A DNA stretch of 64,000 bases, taken from the NCBI RefSeq assembly GCF_927798175.1, contig NZ_CAKMMP010000001.1, positions 186,001-250,000 on the forward strand. Reading direction: 5' to 3'. The stretch comes from Paenibacillus sp. JJ-223. GTDB taxonomy: Bacteria; Bacillota; Bacilli; Paenibacillales; Paenibacillaceae. Position numbers and translations under genes: made by a program. Below are positions 25,401-32,560 of this stretch, piece by piece. Position 1 is the first letter of the stretch; each line of letters starts with the position of its first letter. A model generated the notes under the pieces. It was not told where the DNA came from and did no database searches. It saw only the letters and a program-made list of their open reading frames with translations.

Positions 25401-25908
25401 AATATTGCATACTTTTACGTTCCCGCGGCAAAAGGTCGATCCGTTCCTGTGCTTGTCCGACTTCCTCAAGCCGGTAGAGTCCGGTATTATGGATTACGTC
25501 GGATTCCTTGTGGTCACAGCTGGACACGGTGTGCGTGAGCTCTCCACCACCTGGAAAGAACAAGGGGACTACCTTCGTTCACATGCGCTGCAGTCGGTAG
25601 CGCTGGAAGTAGCGGAGGGACTCGCAGAACGCGTGCATCATATGATGAGGGATATATGGGGCTTCCCGGATCCTCAAGAAATGACGATGAAGCAGCGCCA
25701 CGGGGCGCGCTATCAGGGCATTCGGGTGTCTTTCGGATATCCTGCTTGTCCGGACCTGGAAGATCAGGAGCCGTTGTTCAAACTGATGCGTCCCGAAGAT
25801 ATCGGCGTACAGCTGACGGAAGGCTTCATGATGGAGCCCGAAGCTTCCGTTTCGGCGATGGTATTCAGCCACCCGCAAGCGAAGTATTTTAACGTGGATA
25901 AAGCATAA
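22468..25908 (+). CDS. metH: cobalamin-dependent methionine synthase
   Basis: A 1146-residue modular enzyme that transfers the methyl group of methyltetrahydrofolate through cobalamin to homocysteine. Modules in order: homocysteine-binding barrel (to about 320, LDGAMGTMIQQ and the zinc-ligand GGCCGTTP), pterin-binding barrel (350-620, MVGERTNVLGSRKF), cap and B12-binding domains (650-870, with the lower-ligand His of DVHDIGKNLV), and the AdoMet reactivation domain (910-1146, ending near RYQGIRVSFGYPACPDL). A TTG start at 22468 fits GGGGGTGA five bases upstream; a GTG at 22459 lies inside that site. It stands alone, with a terminator at 25936. No cobalamin or SAM riboswitch was seen upstream. 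Confidence 0.96.
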   Translation: MDKLSLHDALKQRILILDGAMGTMIQQVELTGADFGGEELDGCNEMLVLTRPDLIQRIHEDYLEAGADLIETNTFGATSVVLAEYEIQDRAREINLAAAKIAKAAADRYSTPDHPRYVVGAMGPTTKTLSVTGGVTFQELVDSYFEQAVALIEGGVDALLLETSQDTLNVKAGSIGIQQAFEQTGVKLPLMISGTIEPMGTTLAGQNIESFYISLEHLNPISVGLNCATGPEFMRDHIRSLSSMASAAVSCYPNAGLPDENGNYHESPESLAQKIGAFAEQGWLNIAGGCCGTTPAHIRAMRDTLAKYPPRELNGTHPPALSGIDPVYIEQDNRPYMVGERTNVLGSRKFKRLIVEGKYEEASEIARAQVKNGAHIVDICVQDPDREESEDMIKFLELVVKKVKVPLMIDTTDAKVIDLALQYSQGKAIINSINLEDGEEKFELVTPLLHKYGGAVVVGTIDERGQAISREDKLDVAKRSYDLLVRKYGLQPEDLIFDTLVFPVGTGDEQYIGSAKETIEGIRLIKEAMPECHTILGISNISFGLPEAGREVLNSVFLYECTKAGLDYAIVNTEKLERYASIPEEERRLSEELLYNTNDETLAAFVAAFRNKKVEKKEKISNLSLEERLASYVVEGSKEGLIPDLNEALTKYSALEVINGPLMAGMEEVGRLFNNNELIVAEVLQSAEVMKASVAHLEQFMEKNESSVKGKIILATVKGDVHDIGKNLVEIILSNNGYQIINLGIKVPPERIIEAYRKEKADAIGLSGLLVKSAQQMIVTAQDLRTAGVDVPIMVGGAALTRKFTKTRIRPEYDGMVVYAKDAMDGLDLANKLMNPETRAQMQLEMDAEKEADAANADNVKSMPELTRVERSDIAIDNPVLVPPDLERHVLRNYPISHILPYVNMQMLLGHHLGLRGSVEQLLAAGDPKATDLKAVVDGIMNDAIRDGIIQAHAMYQFFPAQSSGNSIIVYDPKDTSQILHTFTFPRQKVDPFLCLSDFLKPVESGIMDYVGFLVVTAGHGVRELSTTWKEQGDYLRSHALQSVALEVAEGLAERVHHMMRDIWGFPDPQEMTMKQRHGARYQGIRVSFGYPACPDLEDQEPLFKLMRPEDIGVQLTEGFMMEPEASVSAMVFSHPQAKYFNVDKA

Positions 25909-25935
25909 CAATAAAGAGCAATGGTCATGCAAAGA

Positions 25936-25959
25936 CCTCCGCATCGTCGGAGGCTTTTT
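25936..25959 (+). terminator. metH terminator
   Basis: CCTCCG (25936-25941) pairs with CGGAGG (25948-25953), then a C and T5. Confidence 0.8.
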
Positions 25960-25988
25960 GCTGGCAACAGAAAGAGGTGCAATCCGGA

Positions 25989-26933
25989 GTGGAACTATAT
26001 TTCCTGGGAACTAACGCTGGTGTACCTTCGCTGCAGCGCAATGTAACCTCTATTGGGCTTCGTTTGCTCGATGAACGCAAGGCATTGTGGTTGTTTGACT
26101 GCGGGGAAGGAACGCAGCATCAGATTTTGAGCTCTCCGCTCAAACTGAGCAAACTGGAGAAAATATTCATCACCCATCTGCATGGCGATCATGTATTCGG
26201 GTTGCCGGGCCTGCTTTCCAGCAGGGCATATCAAGGGGGCACGACGCCGCTTACCGTATATGGTCCTCCAGGGACGGAACGCATGATTGCGACAACGCTG
26301 GAGCTAAGCCAGTCCCGACTGAATTATGAGCTTCTTATCGTTGAACATACGGGTGGAATTATTTTCGAAGACGAGAGTTTTGTAGTGGAAGCCGGCCTTT
26401 TGGAGCACCGCATCGACAGTTACGGCTACCGGGTGACCGAGAAGGATCGTCCAGGCAGTCTTGACCCGTCGAAAATGGCGGAGTACGGTTTGAAACCAGG
26501 GCCTTTGTTCGGACGATTGAAGCGAGGCGAATCCATTACGCTGGATGACGGTCGGACGATTGCTCCGCAAGACGTGCTCGGCACGCCAAAGCCCGGCAAG
26601 ATTGTAACGATCCTGGGAGATACACGCCCGTGCGAAGGGGTACTGCCGCTTGCGCAGCATGCGGATGTGCTTGTTCATGAAGCGACGTTTACCCATGAGC
26701 TGGCGGATACGGCGCACGAGTATTACCATAGCACGGCTAGGCAAGCGGCCGAAGCGGCAATGGCGGCGAATGCGGGGCAGCTCATTTTGACGCACTTCAG
26801 CTCGCGTTATAAGGATGAGGAGCAGCTGCAGCCCCTGCTGCAGGAGGCTCAGGAAATATTTCCGAATACCCGTCTTGCCGTGGAACACCAGCTTATGCCG
26901 ATTGCTCATTCGGGTCCAGCCCCAAAAGGTTGA
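25989..26933 (+). CDS. rnz: ribonuclease Z
   Basis: A 314-residue metallo-beta-lactamase-fold endonuclease that trims 3' ends of tRNA precursors lacking encoded CCA. The metal motif is THLHGDHVFGLPGLL, followed by LGDTRPC, HEATF and the late His of LTHFSSRY. The exosite arm lies around residues 150-185. A GTG start at 25989 aligns with B. subtilis Rnz (MELLFLG) and has GAGGTG nine bases upstream; a GTG at 25977 overlaps that site. A terminator follows at 26995. Confidence 0.95.
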   Translation: MELYFLGTNAGVPSLQRNVTSIGLRLLDERKALWLFDCGEGTQHQILSSPLKLSKLEKIFITHLHGDHVFGLPGLLSSRAYQGGTTPLTVYGPPGTERMIATTLELSQSRLNYELLIVEHTGGIIFEDESFVVEAGLLEHRIDSYGYRVTEKDRPGSLDPSKMAEYGLKPGPLFGRLKRGESITLDDGRTIAPQDVLGTPKPGKIVTILGDTRPCEGVLPLAQHADVLVHEATFTHELADTAHEYYHSTARQAAEAAMAANAGQLILTHFSSRYKDEEQLQPLLQEAQEIFPNTRLAVEHQLMPIAHSGPAPKG

Positions 26934-27325
26934 ATACGAATGGATGGTTGGGCATCTGCAGACGGGCGTTGATTAGGAAAGCCTATTATGGCTCGGGACT
27001 GGGGAAGCATTTCCCGCAGTCCCTTTTGCAATCTGTTGGTAAACGGTGTAGGATGGGCATTGAGCATGAGGAAATGAACCGAATTATTTTCCGGGAAAGC
27101 GCAGGAAATGACAAGCTTGTACAGAAGGCGCGCGAAGGCGGACGTCTATCTTCGATCAAGTTCGACGTGTTGCGTGCTGCGAAGCGGGCGTTTCCTTTTT
27201 GTCTCTATACATAGTATCGCCGGACAGTATTGTTTGGAAGCCAACCATTTGTGGAACTGTTCTGCAATTTGGGCTTTCAGCAATGCTTTCCTATGGTTCA
27301 TGCCATGAAGAAAGGAAGTGTCTGA
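26934..27325. other. gene-free region between rnz and the HAD-IIA gene
   Basis: Contains the rnz terminator (26995-27030). A 53-codon ORF at 27054-27215 (MGIEHEEMNRIIF) has no good ribosome site and is probably chance. Confidence 0.4.
26995..27030 (+). terminator. rnz terminator
   Basis: GGGACTG-GGGAA pairs with TTCCC-CAGTCCC around GCAT, then TTTT. Confidence 0.8.
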
Positions 27326-28135
27326 GTGATTAAAGCTTTTTTGATTGACTTGGATGGTACGCTTTATCACGGAAAACATCGAATCGAGGGAGCAGATCGG
27401 TTAATTCATTTTTTGAATGAGCAAAAGATGCCTTATTTGTTTGTCACAAACAACTCGTCGCGTACGCCTCAAGGCGTGGCGGATCATTTGAGAGGGATGG
27501 GCATACCGGCTGAAGCTGAACAAGTGTGTACTTCGGCGGTTGCCGCGGCAGAATACGTAGCAGGAATTGCGCCTGGCGCGCGAGTCGCTTGCATCGGAGA
27601 AGAAGGGCTGCTTCAGGCGATTCAGGATGCTGGATTGACTTTAACGGATCACGATCCTGATTACCTGATCCAGGGGATTGACCGTGATTTCAATTACGCC
27701 AAATTGACGCAGGCGCTTCGGTGGATCAATGCAGGTGCGGAATTCATATTGACGAACCCTGATCTGCAGCTTCCTTCGGACGACGGGCTTACGCCGGGGG
27801 CGGGAACGCTTGGCGCGGCCATTGAAGCGGCGACCGACGTCCGGCCTACCGTTATTGGCAAACCGTCCAGCATCATCATGAAGTCGGCCATCCAACGTTT
27901 GAACCTGAATCCGGAAGAAGTCGCGGTCATCGGGGACAATATGCGTACCGACATTGGTGCAGGCGCCGCAGCTGGCTGTGAAACGTTGTTGGTGTTGACA
28001 GGAGTGACGACACGCGACAACATGGATAGCCACATCAATGCTGCAAAGGTACGTCCAGACCATGTGTTTGAAGATTTGAACAATCTGATCGAGTGGCTGT
28101 CTGAGCAAGTCGGCCATCCAACGACGAAGGAGTAG
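27326..28135 (+). CDS. yutF: HAD-IIA phosphatase, YutF/NagD type
   Basis: A 269-residue sugar-phosphatase-like protein. Motif I IDLDGTLYHG, motif II FVTNNSSRTP, a large C2 cap (about 80-190), the motif III Lys in VIGKPSSII and motif IV VIGDNMRTDIGAG. It is close in layout to B. subtilis YutF. The GTG at 27326 follows AAAGGAAG. The next gene starts 8 bp on, so it probably leads the DNA-repair run. The substrate is unknown. Confidence 0.85.
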   Translation: MIKAFLIDLDGTLYHGKHRIEGADRLIHFLNEQKMPYLFVTNNSSRTPQGVADHLRGMGIPAEAEQVCTSAVAAAEYVAGIAPGARVACIGEEGLLQAIQDAGLTLTDHDPDYLIQGIDRDFNYAKLTQALRWINAGAEFILTNPDLQLPSDDGLTPGAGTLGAAIEAATDVRPTVIGKPSSIIMKSAIQRLNLNPEEVAVIGDNMRTDIGAGAAAGCETLLVLTGVTTRDNMDSHINAAKVRPDHVFEDLNNLIEWLSEQVGHPTTKE

Positions 28136-28142
28136 ATGTACG

Positions 28143-28964
28143 ATGCCGGAATTGCCGGAAATGGAAAACTACCGGACGCTATTGTCCGATCACATACTGG
28201 ATAAACCGATTACGAACGTAGCGGTTAACCGCGAAAAATCCATTAACAAAACGCCGGATGAGTTTGCACAGCAGCTGGTGGGCAATCGCATCATTTTTGT
28301 GGAGCGTAGGGCGAAGCATCTTATTTTCCACCTTTCCAACGGAAAGCGCCTCGTACTGCACTTGATGCTGGGCGGATTGCTTTATTGGGGAACCGAGGAT
28401 GATCGACCAGACCGCACGACCCAAGTTGAGCTTCATTTCGGTGAACAAATTTTATTCTTTATCGGTCTGCGGTTGGGTTATTTGCATCTGTTGACTTCGA
28501 AGGAAACCGAAGAAGCGATGTCTGAGTTAGGACCCGAGCCGCTGGACCGCCGCATGAACGCAGAACGGTTTGCCGCGCTGCTCAAGGGGCGCCGGGGCAC
28601 GCTCAAAACAACGCTGGTCAATCAACATATCATTGCGGGCATCGGCAACTGTTATTCGGATGAAATTGCGTTTGCTGCGGGCTTAAGACCCGGGTCCAAA
28701 ACCCAAAATATTGCCGCTTCTCCGGAACTGAGCGAACGTCTATATCATGCCATGCAATCGGTATTGCGCGAGGCAGCCAGCGAAGGCGGATATATTGAAA
28801 TGCCGCTGATGCAAGGCGACTTGAAGACAGGAAATTTTGATGACCAATGCAGGGTGTACGATCGCGAAGGCGAAGCGTGCCCGCGTTGTGGGGGAACGAT
28901 CGAACGTGTGGAAATCACGGGCAAGAAGGCATTTTTCTGTCCGGATTGCCAGCATGACGCCTAA
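28143..28964 (+). CDS. Fpg/Nei-family DNA glycosylase
   Basis: A 273-residue base-excision repair glycosylase and AP lyase. The catalytic N-terminus is PELPEMENYR, with Pro1 (after Met removal) and Glu2 expected as nucleophile and acid. The helix-two-turn-helix reads NQHIIAGIGNCYSDEIAF. A C4 zinc finger (CPRCGG to CPDC) ends the protein. It is probably a paralogue of the mutM next to polA in most Bacillales, so no symbol is given. It overlaps the endonuclease IV gene by 11 bp, coupling two steps of the same repair pathway. Confidence 0.88.
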   Translation: MPELPEMENYRTLLSDHILDKPITNVAVNREKSINKTPDEFAQQLVGNRIIFVERRAKHLIFHLSNGKRLVLHLMLGGLLYWGTEDDRPDRTTQVELHFGEQILFFIGLRLGYLHLLTSKETEEAMSELGPEPLDRRMNAERFAALLKGRRGTLKTTLVNQHIIAGIGNCYSDEIAFAAGLRPGSKTQNIAASPELSERLYHAMQSVLREAASEGGYIEMPLMQGDLKTGNFDDQCRVYDREGEACPRCGGTIERVEITGKKAFFCPDCQHDA

Positions 28965-29802
28965 CAGCGGCATCGGCGCGCACGTCAGCACCAAAGGCGG
29001 ATTTGTCCAGGCGGCCAAGCGGGCTCATGCACAGGGGGCAACGGCATTTCAGTACTTTCCGAAAAACCCCCGCAGTCTCTCGCTTAAGGCTCTGGATGCC
29101 ATAGATGCCCGGCAATGCCGGGACTATTGCATGGAGTACGGATTGGCGTCCATCGCCCACTCGCCGTATCCTACTAATCCTGCTTTGGGCATGTCCCGTG
29201 GAGAGGCGGGATATCATGCGGTGATCGCTTCGATTCGCAATGACCTGGAGATCGCAGATGCTTGCGGCTCCGTGGGCACGGTGGTTCATTTTGGCCATAT
29301 GAAAAGCGACGACCCTTTGGTGGGTTATCAGCATATTATACAGACCCTTGACATGGTTCTGGAGCAATGGGACGGGAAGGCAAAGGTGCTGCTCGAAAAT
29401 CAAGCAGGCGATCATGGACCTATGGGAACAACGATGGAAGAGATGGTGCAGATTCGCAAACTATGCAGCCACCCTGAACATATTGCTTTTTGCTTTGATA
29501 CCTGCCATGCTTTTGCTTCAGGCATGTGGTCTGAGGGGGAAGAGCAGGCCATGTTAGAAAAGGGAAGAAAGCTTGGCTATTGGGATGCCTTGGCCGCCGT
29601 ACATTTCAACGATTCGAAATATGCATCCGGCTCATGCAAAGACAGACATGCCCGAATTGGCGCCGGTCGCATCGGAAGTGATGGAATGAAGGCGCTGCTG
29701 GCGTCTCCCGAGTTCGGAAAAGCCGTCGTTGTCATGGAAACGGAGACGGGCAAAGACGGAACGCACCGCGAAGACATCGCGTTAATGCGTTCCTGGCAAT
29801 AA
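28954..29802 (+). CDS. nfo: endonuclease IV
   Basis: A 282-residue AP endonuclease, a TIM barrel with a trinuclear zinc site that cuts 5' of abasic sites. GIGAHVSTKGG near the start, ENQAGDHGPMGTTMEEM, FCFDTCHAFASG, VHFNDSKYASGSCKDRHARIG (split here: VHFNDSK and DRHARIG) and a final METE hold the metal ligands. The ATG at 28954 gives an 11-bp overlap with the glycosylase gene; the frame is open further upstream inside that gene but family proteins start at this point. Product and substrate fit the preceding glycosylase. Confidence 0.93.
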   Translation: MTPNSGIGAHVSTKGGFVQAAKRAHAQGATAFQYFPKNPRSLSLKALDAIDARQCRDYCMEYGLASIAHSPYPTNPALGMSRGEAGYHAVIASIRNDLEIADACGSVGTVVHFGHMKSDDPLVGYQHIIQTLDMVLEQWDGKAKVLLENQAGDHGPMGTTMEEMVQIRKLCSHPEHIAFCFDTCHAFASGMWSEGEEQAMLEKGRKLGYWDALAAVHFNDSKYASGSCKDRHARIGAGRIGSDGMKALLASPEFGKAVVVMETETGKDGTHREDIALMRSWQ

Positions 29803-29824
29803 AAGCGGGGAGAGGAGAGATACC

Positions 29825-30166
29825 ATGCATGTATTTTTGGATGACTACCGGGCATGTCCGAAAGGCTTTGTGCTCGCAAAAAACGCGGAGGAATGCCTGA
29901 TGCTGCTCAGGGAATGCGAAGTAGATATATTGTCGCTCGATTATGAGCTGGGTCCCGATTCCCCGAACGGTGGCGATGTCGCTGCAGCGATCGTAAGAGA
30001 AGGCCTCTATCCGCGCGAGATTTATTTGCATACCTCGAGCATGTTTGGCAAACGTCAAATGTATGAAATCCTTTACTCAAACAAGCCGGCAGAAGTCATT
30101 ATGCACAACGGACCAATGACAGGTGAGGTTATGCTTCGCATTGCCGCGGGAGCGGGTTCCCGATGA
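29825..30166 (+). CDS. cyclic-phosphate processing receiver-domain protein
   Basis: A 113-residue single-domain protein. MHVFLDDYRACPKGFVLAKN carries the DD pair and the Arg-containing loop of the receiver-like family linked to 2',3'-cyclic phosphate RNA processing, followed by SLDYELG with the receiver-type Asp. AGGAGAGA precedes the ATG. The stop overlaps the next start by 4 bp. The family name is from recall of similar proteins; the function here is unproven. Confidence 0.7.
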   Translation: MHVFLDDYRACPKGFVLAKNAEECLMLLRECEVDILSLDYELGPDSPNGGDVAAAIVREGLYPREIYLHTSSMFGKRQMYEILYSNKPAEVIMHNGPMTGEVMLRIAAGAGSR

Positions 30167-30480
30167 AGCCGATCACGCAAAAAATGCTTTTGCGCAACGT
30201 ATGGGAAGGCTTGCCACAAGCAGTCTTCATCCATACTCCGCTATGCGGCACATGTGCCGCTGCCCGGCGCATGCTGGAGGTTGCCGAGCATTTGCTGCCG
30301 GAGGATGTGTTGGTCGAGATGAATATCAACGATATTCCCGAGTTGGTGCAGAAGTATCAAATATCCAGCGTGCCGGCACTTATGCTGTTTGACGGTGAGC
30401 AAGAAAGGCCAACAATGGTTTATCGAATGAATTCAACCCAACATCTTCTCGGCGAAATTCGAAAGGTGGTGCTGGGATGA
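30163..30480 (+). CDS. thioredoxin-like protein
   Basis: A 105-residue thioredoxin fold. The redox motif is CGTC in HTPLCGTCAAARRML, with the cis-proline in ISSVPALMLFDG. It starts in the overlap ATGA with the preceding stop and its own stop overlaps the ABC gene by 4 bp, so translation is coupled. It lacks a signal peptide and acts in the cytoplasm. The partner is unknown. Confidence 0.8.
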   Translation: MKPITQKMLLRNVWEGLPQAVFIHTPLCGTCAAARRMLEVAEHLLPEDVLVEMNINDIPELVQKYQISSVPALMLFDGEQERPTMVYRMNSTQHLLGEIRKVVLG

Positions 30481-31256
30481 GTATCATTCAGATGCAAGAC
30501 GTTTCCCTCCGGAGAGAGGAACGTCAAATTTTGGACCATGTGCAGCTGCACGTTCAGGAAGGCGAGCATTGGGTGATCCTGGGACGCAACGGTTCCGGGA
30601 AAACAACGCTGCTGGAGCTGATGACGGGGTACATGTTCCCAAGCCAGGGACGTATCGACGTATTGGGCAACCGGTACGGGCAATGCGATGTGCGGGAAGT
30701 GCGCAAGCAGATCGGCTACATCAGCCAGACGCTGATCGAAAAGCTGACTTTGCGAGATCCTGTCTGGGAAGTTGTGGCTACCGGGGCCTACGCATTTCTG
30801 CGTTTTTATCAGGCGATTCCGGACGAGGTTCAAAACAAAGCGCGGCAGCTGTTAGAAGAAATGGACTTTGGCAAACTCGCCGATCAACCGCTCGGTACAT
30901 TGTCCCAGGGGGAACGGAAAAAGGTGATGCTGGCGCGTTCGCTCATGGCCGATCCCAAACTGCTCATCATGGACGAGCCCTGTGCGGGGCTTGATCTGTA
31001 TGAACGCGAAAAAATGCTGGCCGAAATCGACCGGCTGCGCCAGCGGGACATGACCGTTATTTATGTCACGCATCATATTGAGGAAATCATGCCTTTATTT
31101 ACGCATGTCGCTCTTGTTCGCGATGGCCGCATTGCCGCGGCAGGTCCGAAACATGATGTTTTGACGCAAGAAACCATTAAGCTTACGTACGACATTCCGG
31201 TCGACATCCAATGGGTGGAAGGACGGCCTTGGATTCGCGTACGTTCTGGAGGGTAA
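30477..31256 (+). CDS. ylmA: ABC-type ATP-binding protein, YlmA type
   Basis: A 259-residue ATPase with Walker A GRNGSGKTT, signature LSQGERKKVMLARSL and Walker B LLIMDEPCAGLD, then the H-loop VTHHIEE. It resembles B. subtilis YlmA and E. coli ModF-type proteins, which lack a partner permease. No permease gene is adjacent, so a non-transport role is possible. The last genes of this run sit in overlapping frames. Confidence 0.8.
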   Translation: MSIIQMQDVSLRREERQILDHVQLHVQEGEHWVILGRNGSGKTTLLELMTGYMFPSQGRIDVLGNRYGQCDVREVRKQIGYISQTLIEKLTLRDPVWEVVATGAYAFLRFYQAIPDEVQNKARQLLEEMDFGKLADQPLGTLSQGERKKVMLARSLMADPKLLIMDEPCAGLDLYEREKMLAEIDRLRQRDMTVIYVTHHIEEIMPLFTHVALVRDGRIAAAGPKHDVLTQETIKLTYDIPVDIQWVEGRPWIRVRSGG

Positions 31257-31262
31257 CACATT

Positions 31263-32318
31263 TTGAGTACACAGTCACAATCACCTTGGGAGGAAGGTAA
31301 CTTCTCCCGTTTTATTTGCACGGCCAATCATGGCTTTGCGCCCTACGCGCAGGAAGAATTGCGCCGAACGTTCGGAGCGGTCAAGAGCACGGTGCTCGTG
31401 CCCGGCGAGGTGTTGCTTGCAGGCTTGCCTGTTGCGGAAGAACAAGTTGCCAGTATGCTGCAGACGGAGGATCCGACGTTTCTGCGTCATATTCAACCGG
31501 TGCAATTTCAGGAAAACGCAGCCGATTCCGAACAAGCGCTGGAACGCTTGCTTGCTTTTATAACGAATCATCAAGAGCTGGGCGGTTCACGCGTGGCGTT
31601 GCAGGCGCGCAAAACCGAAGGTGCGTTCTGGCATGAAAACGCTGCGTCGCTGAAGCAATACCTCACCGACAAATTGGAGGATCTGGGCTGCGAGTGGGTT
31701 GTTCGCGAAGCAGATTACATCGTATCCGTTTTCGCTGCTGAGGAAACCTTGTACGCGGGAATTTCGAAACCGGAACAAAATTTGTCGGACTGGAATGGAG
31801 GAGCCATCCGTTTTCAGAAGGAAGAGGGGCAGATTTCGCGGGCCAAATTCAAACTGCTGGAAGCGGAGCAGACCTTTGGCATCGACTTCAGATCTTTTCG
31901 CAAAGCGCTGGACATCGGAGCCGCGCCAGGAGGTTGGACATCGTTTCTGTTGGAACGCGGCCTTGAGGTTACCGCTGTGGATCCGGCCAAGATGGATGCG
32001 GGTCTGCTGCAATCGCCCAAGCTTACGTTTTTGAGAAAAAATGCGGGTGACGTGAAGTTTAAGGAAGGCGAATTCGATCTGCTGGTATGTGATATGAGCT
32101 GGAGTCCCAAGCTGATGAGCAGGCTTGTTTCCGATCTGATGTACAGCCTTCAGTCCGGGGGAACCGCGATCGTTACGGTCAAGCTGCTTCACAAAAAGCC
32201 GCTGGCCCTGATCAAGGAAGTCATCGACACCTTTGAACGCTCCCGTTTGCAAATTCAACGCTCGAAGCAGTTGTTCCATAATCGAGAAGAGATTACGCTT
32301 TACATGATTAAATATTAA
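31263..32318 (+). CDS. RlmM/FtsJ-like SAM-dependent methyltransferase
   Basis: A 351-residue protein with a THUMP-like N-terminal half (about 1-170) and a Rossmann methyltransferase half. The SAM motif is LDIGAAPGGWTSFLLERG, followed by VCDMSWSPK and VKLLHKKP. The K-D-K-like layout suggests a 2'-O-ribose RNA methyltransferase related to E. coli RlmM. A TTG start at 31263 lies six bases after the ATPase stop and has GGAGGG upstream. The RNA target is not deducible. Confidence 0.8.
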   Translation: MSTQSQSPWEEGNFSRFICTANHGFAPYAQEELRRTFGAVKSTVLVPGEVLLAGLPVAEEQVASMLQTEDPTFLRHIQPVQFQENAADSEQALERLLAFITNHQELGGSRVALQARKTEGAFWHENAASLKQYLTDKLEDLGCEWVVREADYIVSVFAAEETLYAGISKPEQNLSDWNGGAIRFQKEEGQISRAKFKLLEAEQTFGIDFRSFRKALDIGAAPGGWTSFLLERGLEVTAVDPAKMDAGLLQSPKLTFLRKNAGDVKFKEGEFDLLVCDMSWSPKLMSRLVSDLMYSLQSGGTAIVTVKLLHKKPLALIKEVIDTFERSRLQIQRSKQLFHNREEITLYMIKY

Positions 32319-32408
32319 CAGATACGCTGCTGAGGAAGATTGTTTTACCAGCGAGGATGGAAAAATTGGGCGTACTGTGTATGACATGATCTGAAATGGT
32401 TTTTGTAC

Positions 32409-32438
32409 TTTACAACCAACACCGGCATGTACTATAAT
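32409..32438 (+). promoter_or_regulatory. promoter upstream of the kinase/Tad-like operon
   Basis: TTTACA (32409-32414), 18 bp, a perfect TATAAT (32433-32438). Transcripts would start near 32445. Confidence 0.6.
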
Positions 32439-32463
32439 GATACCAATATTAACCATGACGTTT

Positions 32464-32535
32464 AAAGGGAAAGCATCCCAGAGTCAGAGCTACCGATGTT
32501 TCGGTAGTGCGGCTTTGGAGTGCTTTCCCTTTTTG
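32464..32535 (+). terminator. long compound hairpin with T run, terminator or attenuator
   Basis: A perfect 12-bp outer stem (AAAGGGAAAGCA, 32464-32475, with TGCTTTCCCTTT, 32521-32532), a middle CAGAG/CTTTG helix and an apical CTACCGA/TCGGTAG hairpin. It lies about 20 nt after the expected start of transcription and 26 nt before the kinase start, so kinase mRNA from this promoter must pass it. Confidence 0.75.
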
Positions 32536-32560
32536 TCGTGCGAGAAAGGAGGGATTGACA

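Noticed and set aside
27054..27215. A 53-codon ORF between rnz and the HAD-IIA gene
   Set aside because: Weak ribosome site, no recognisable domain and no promoter.
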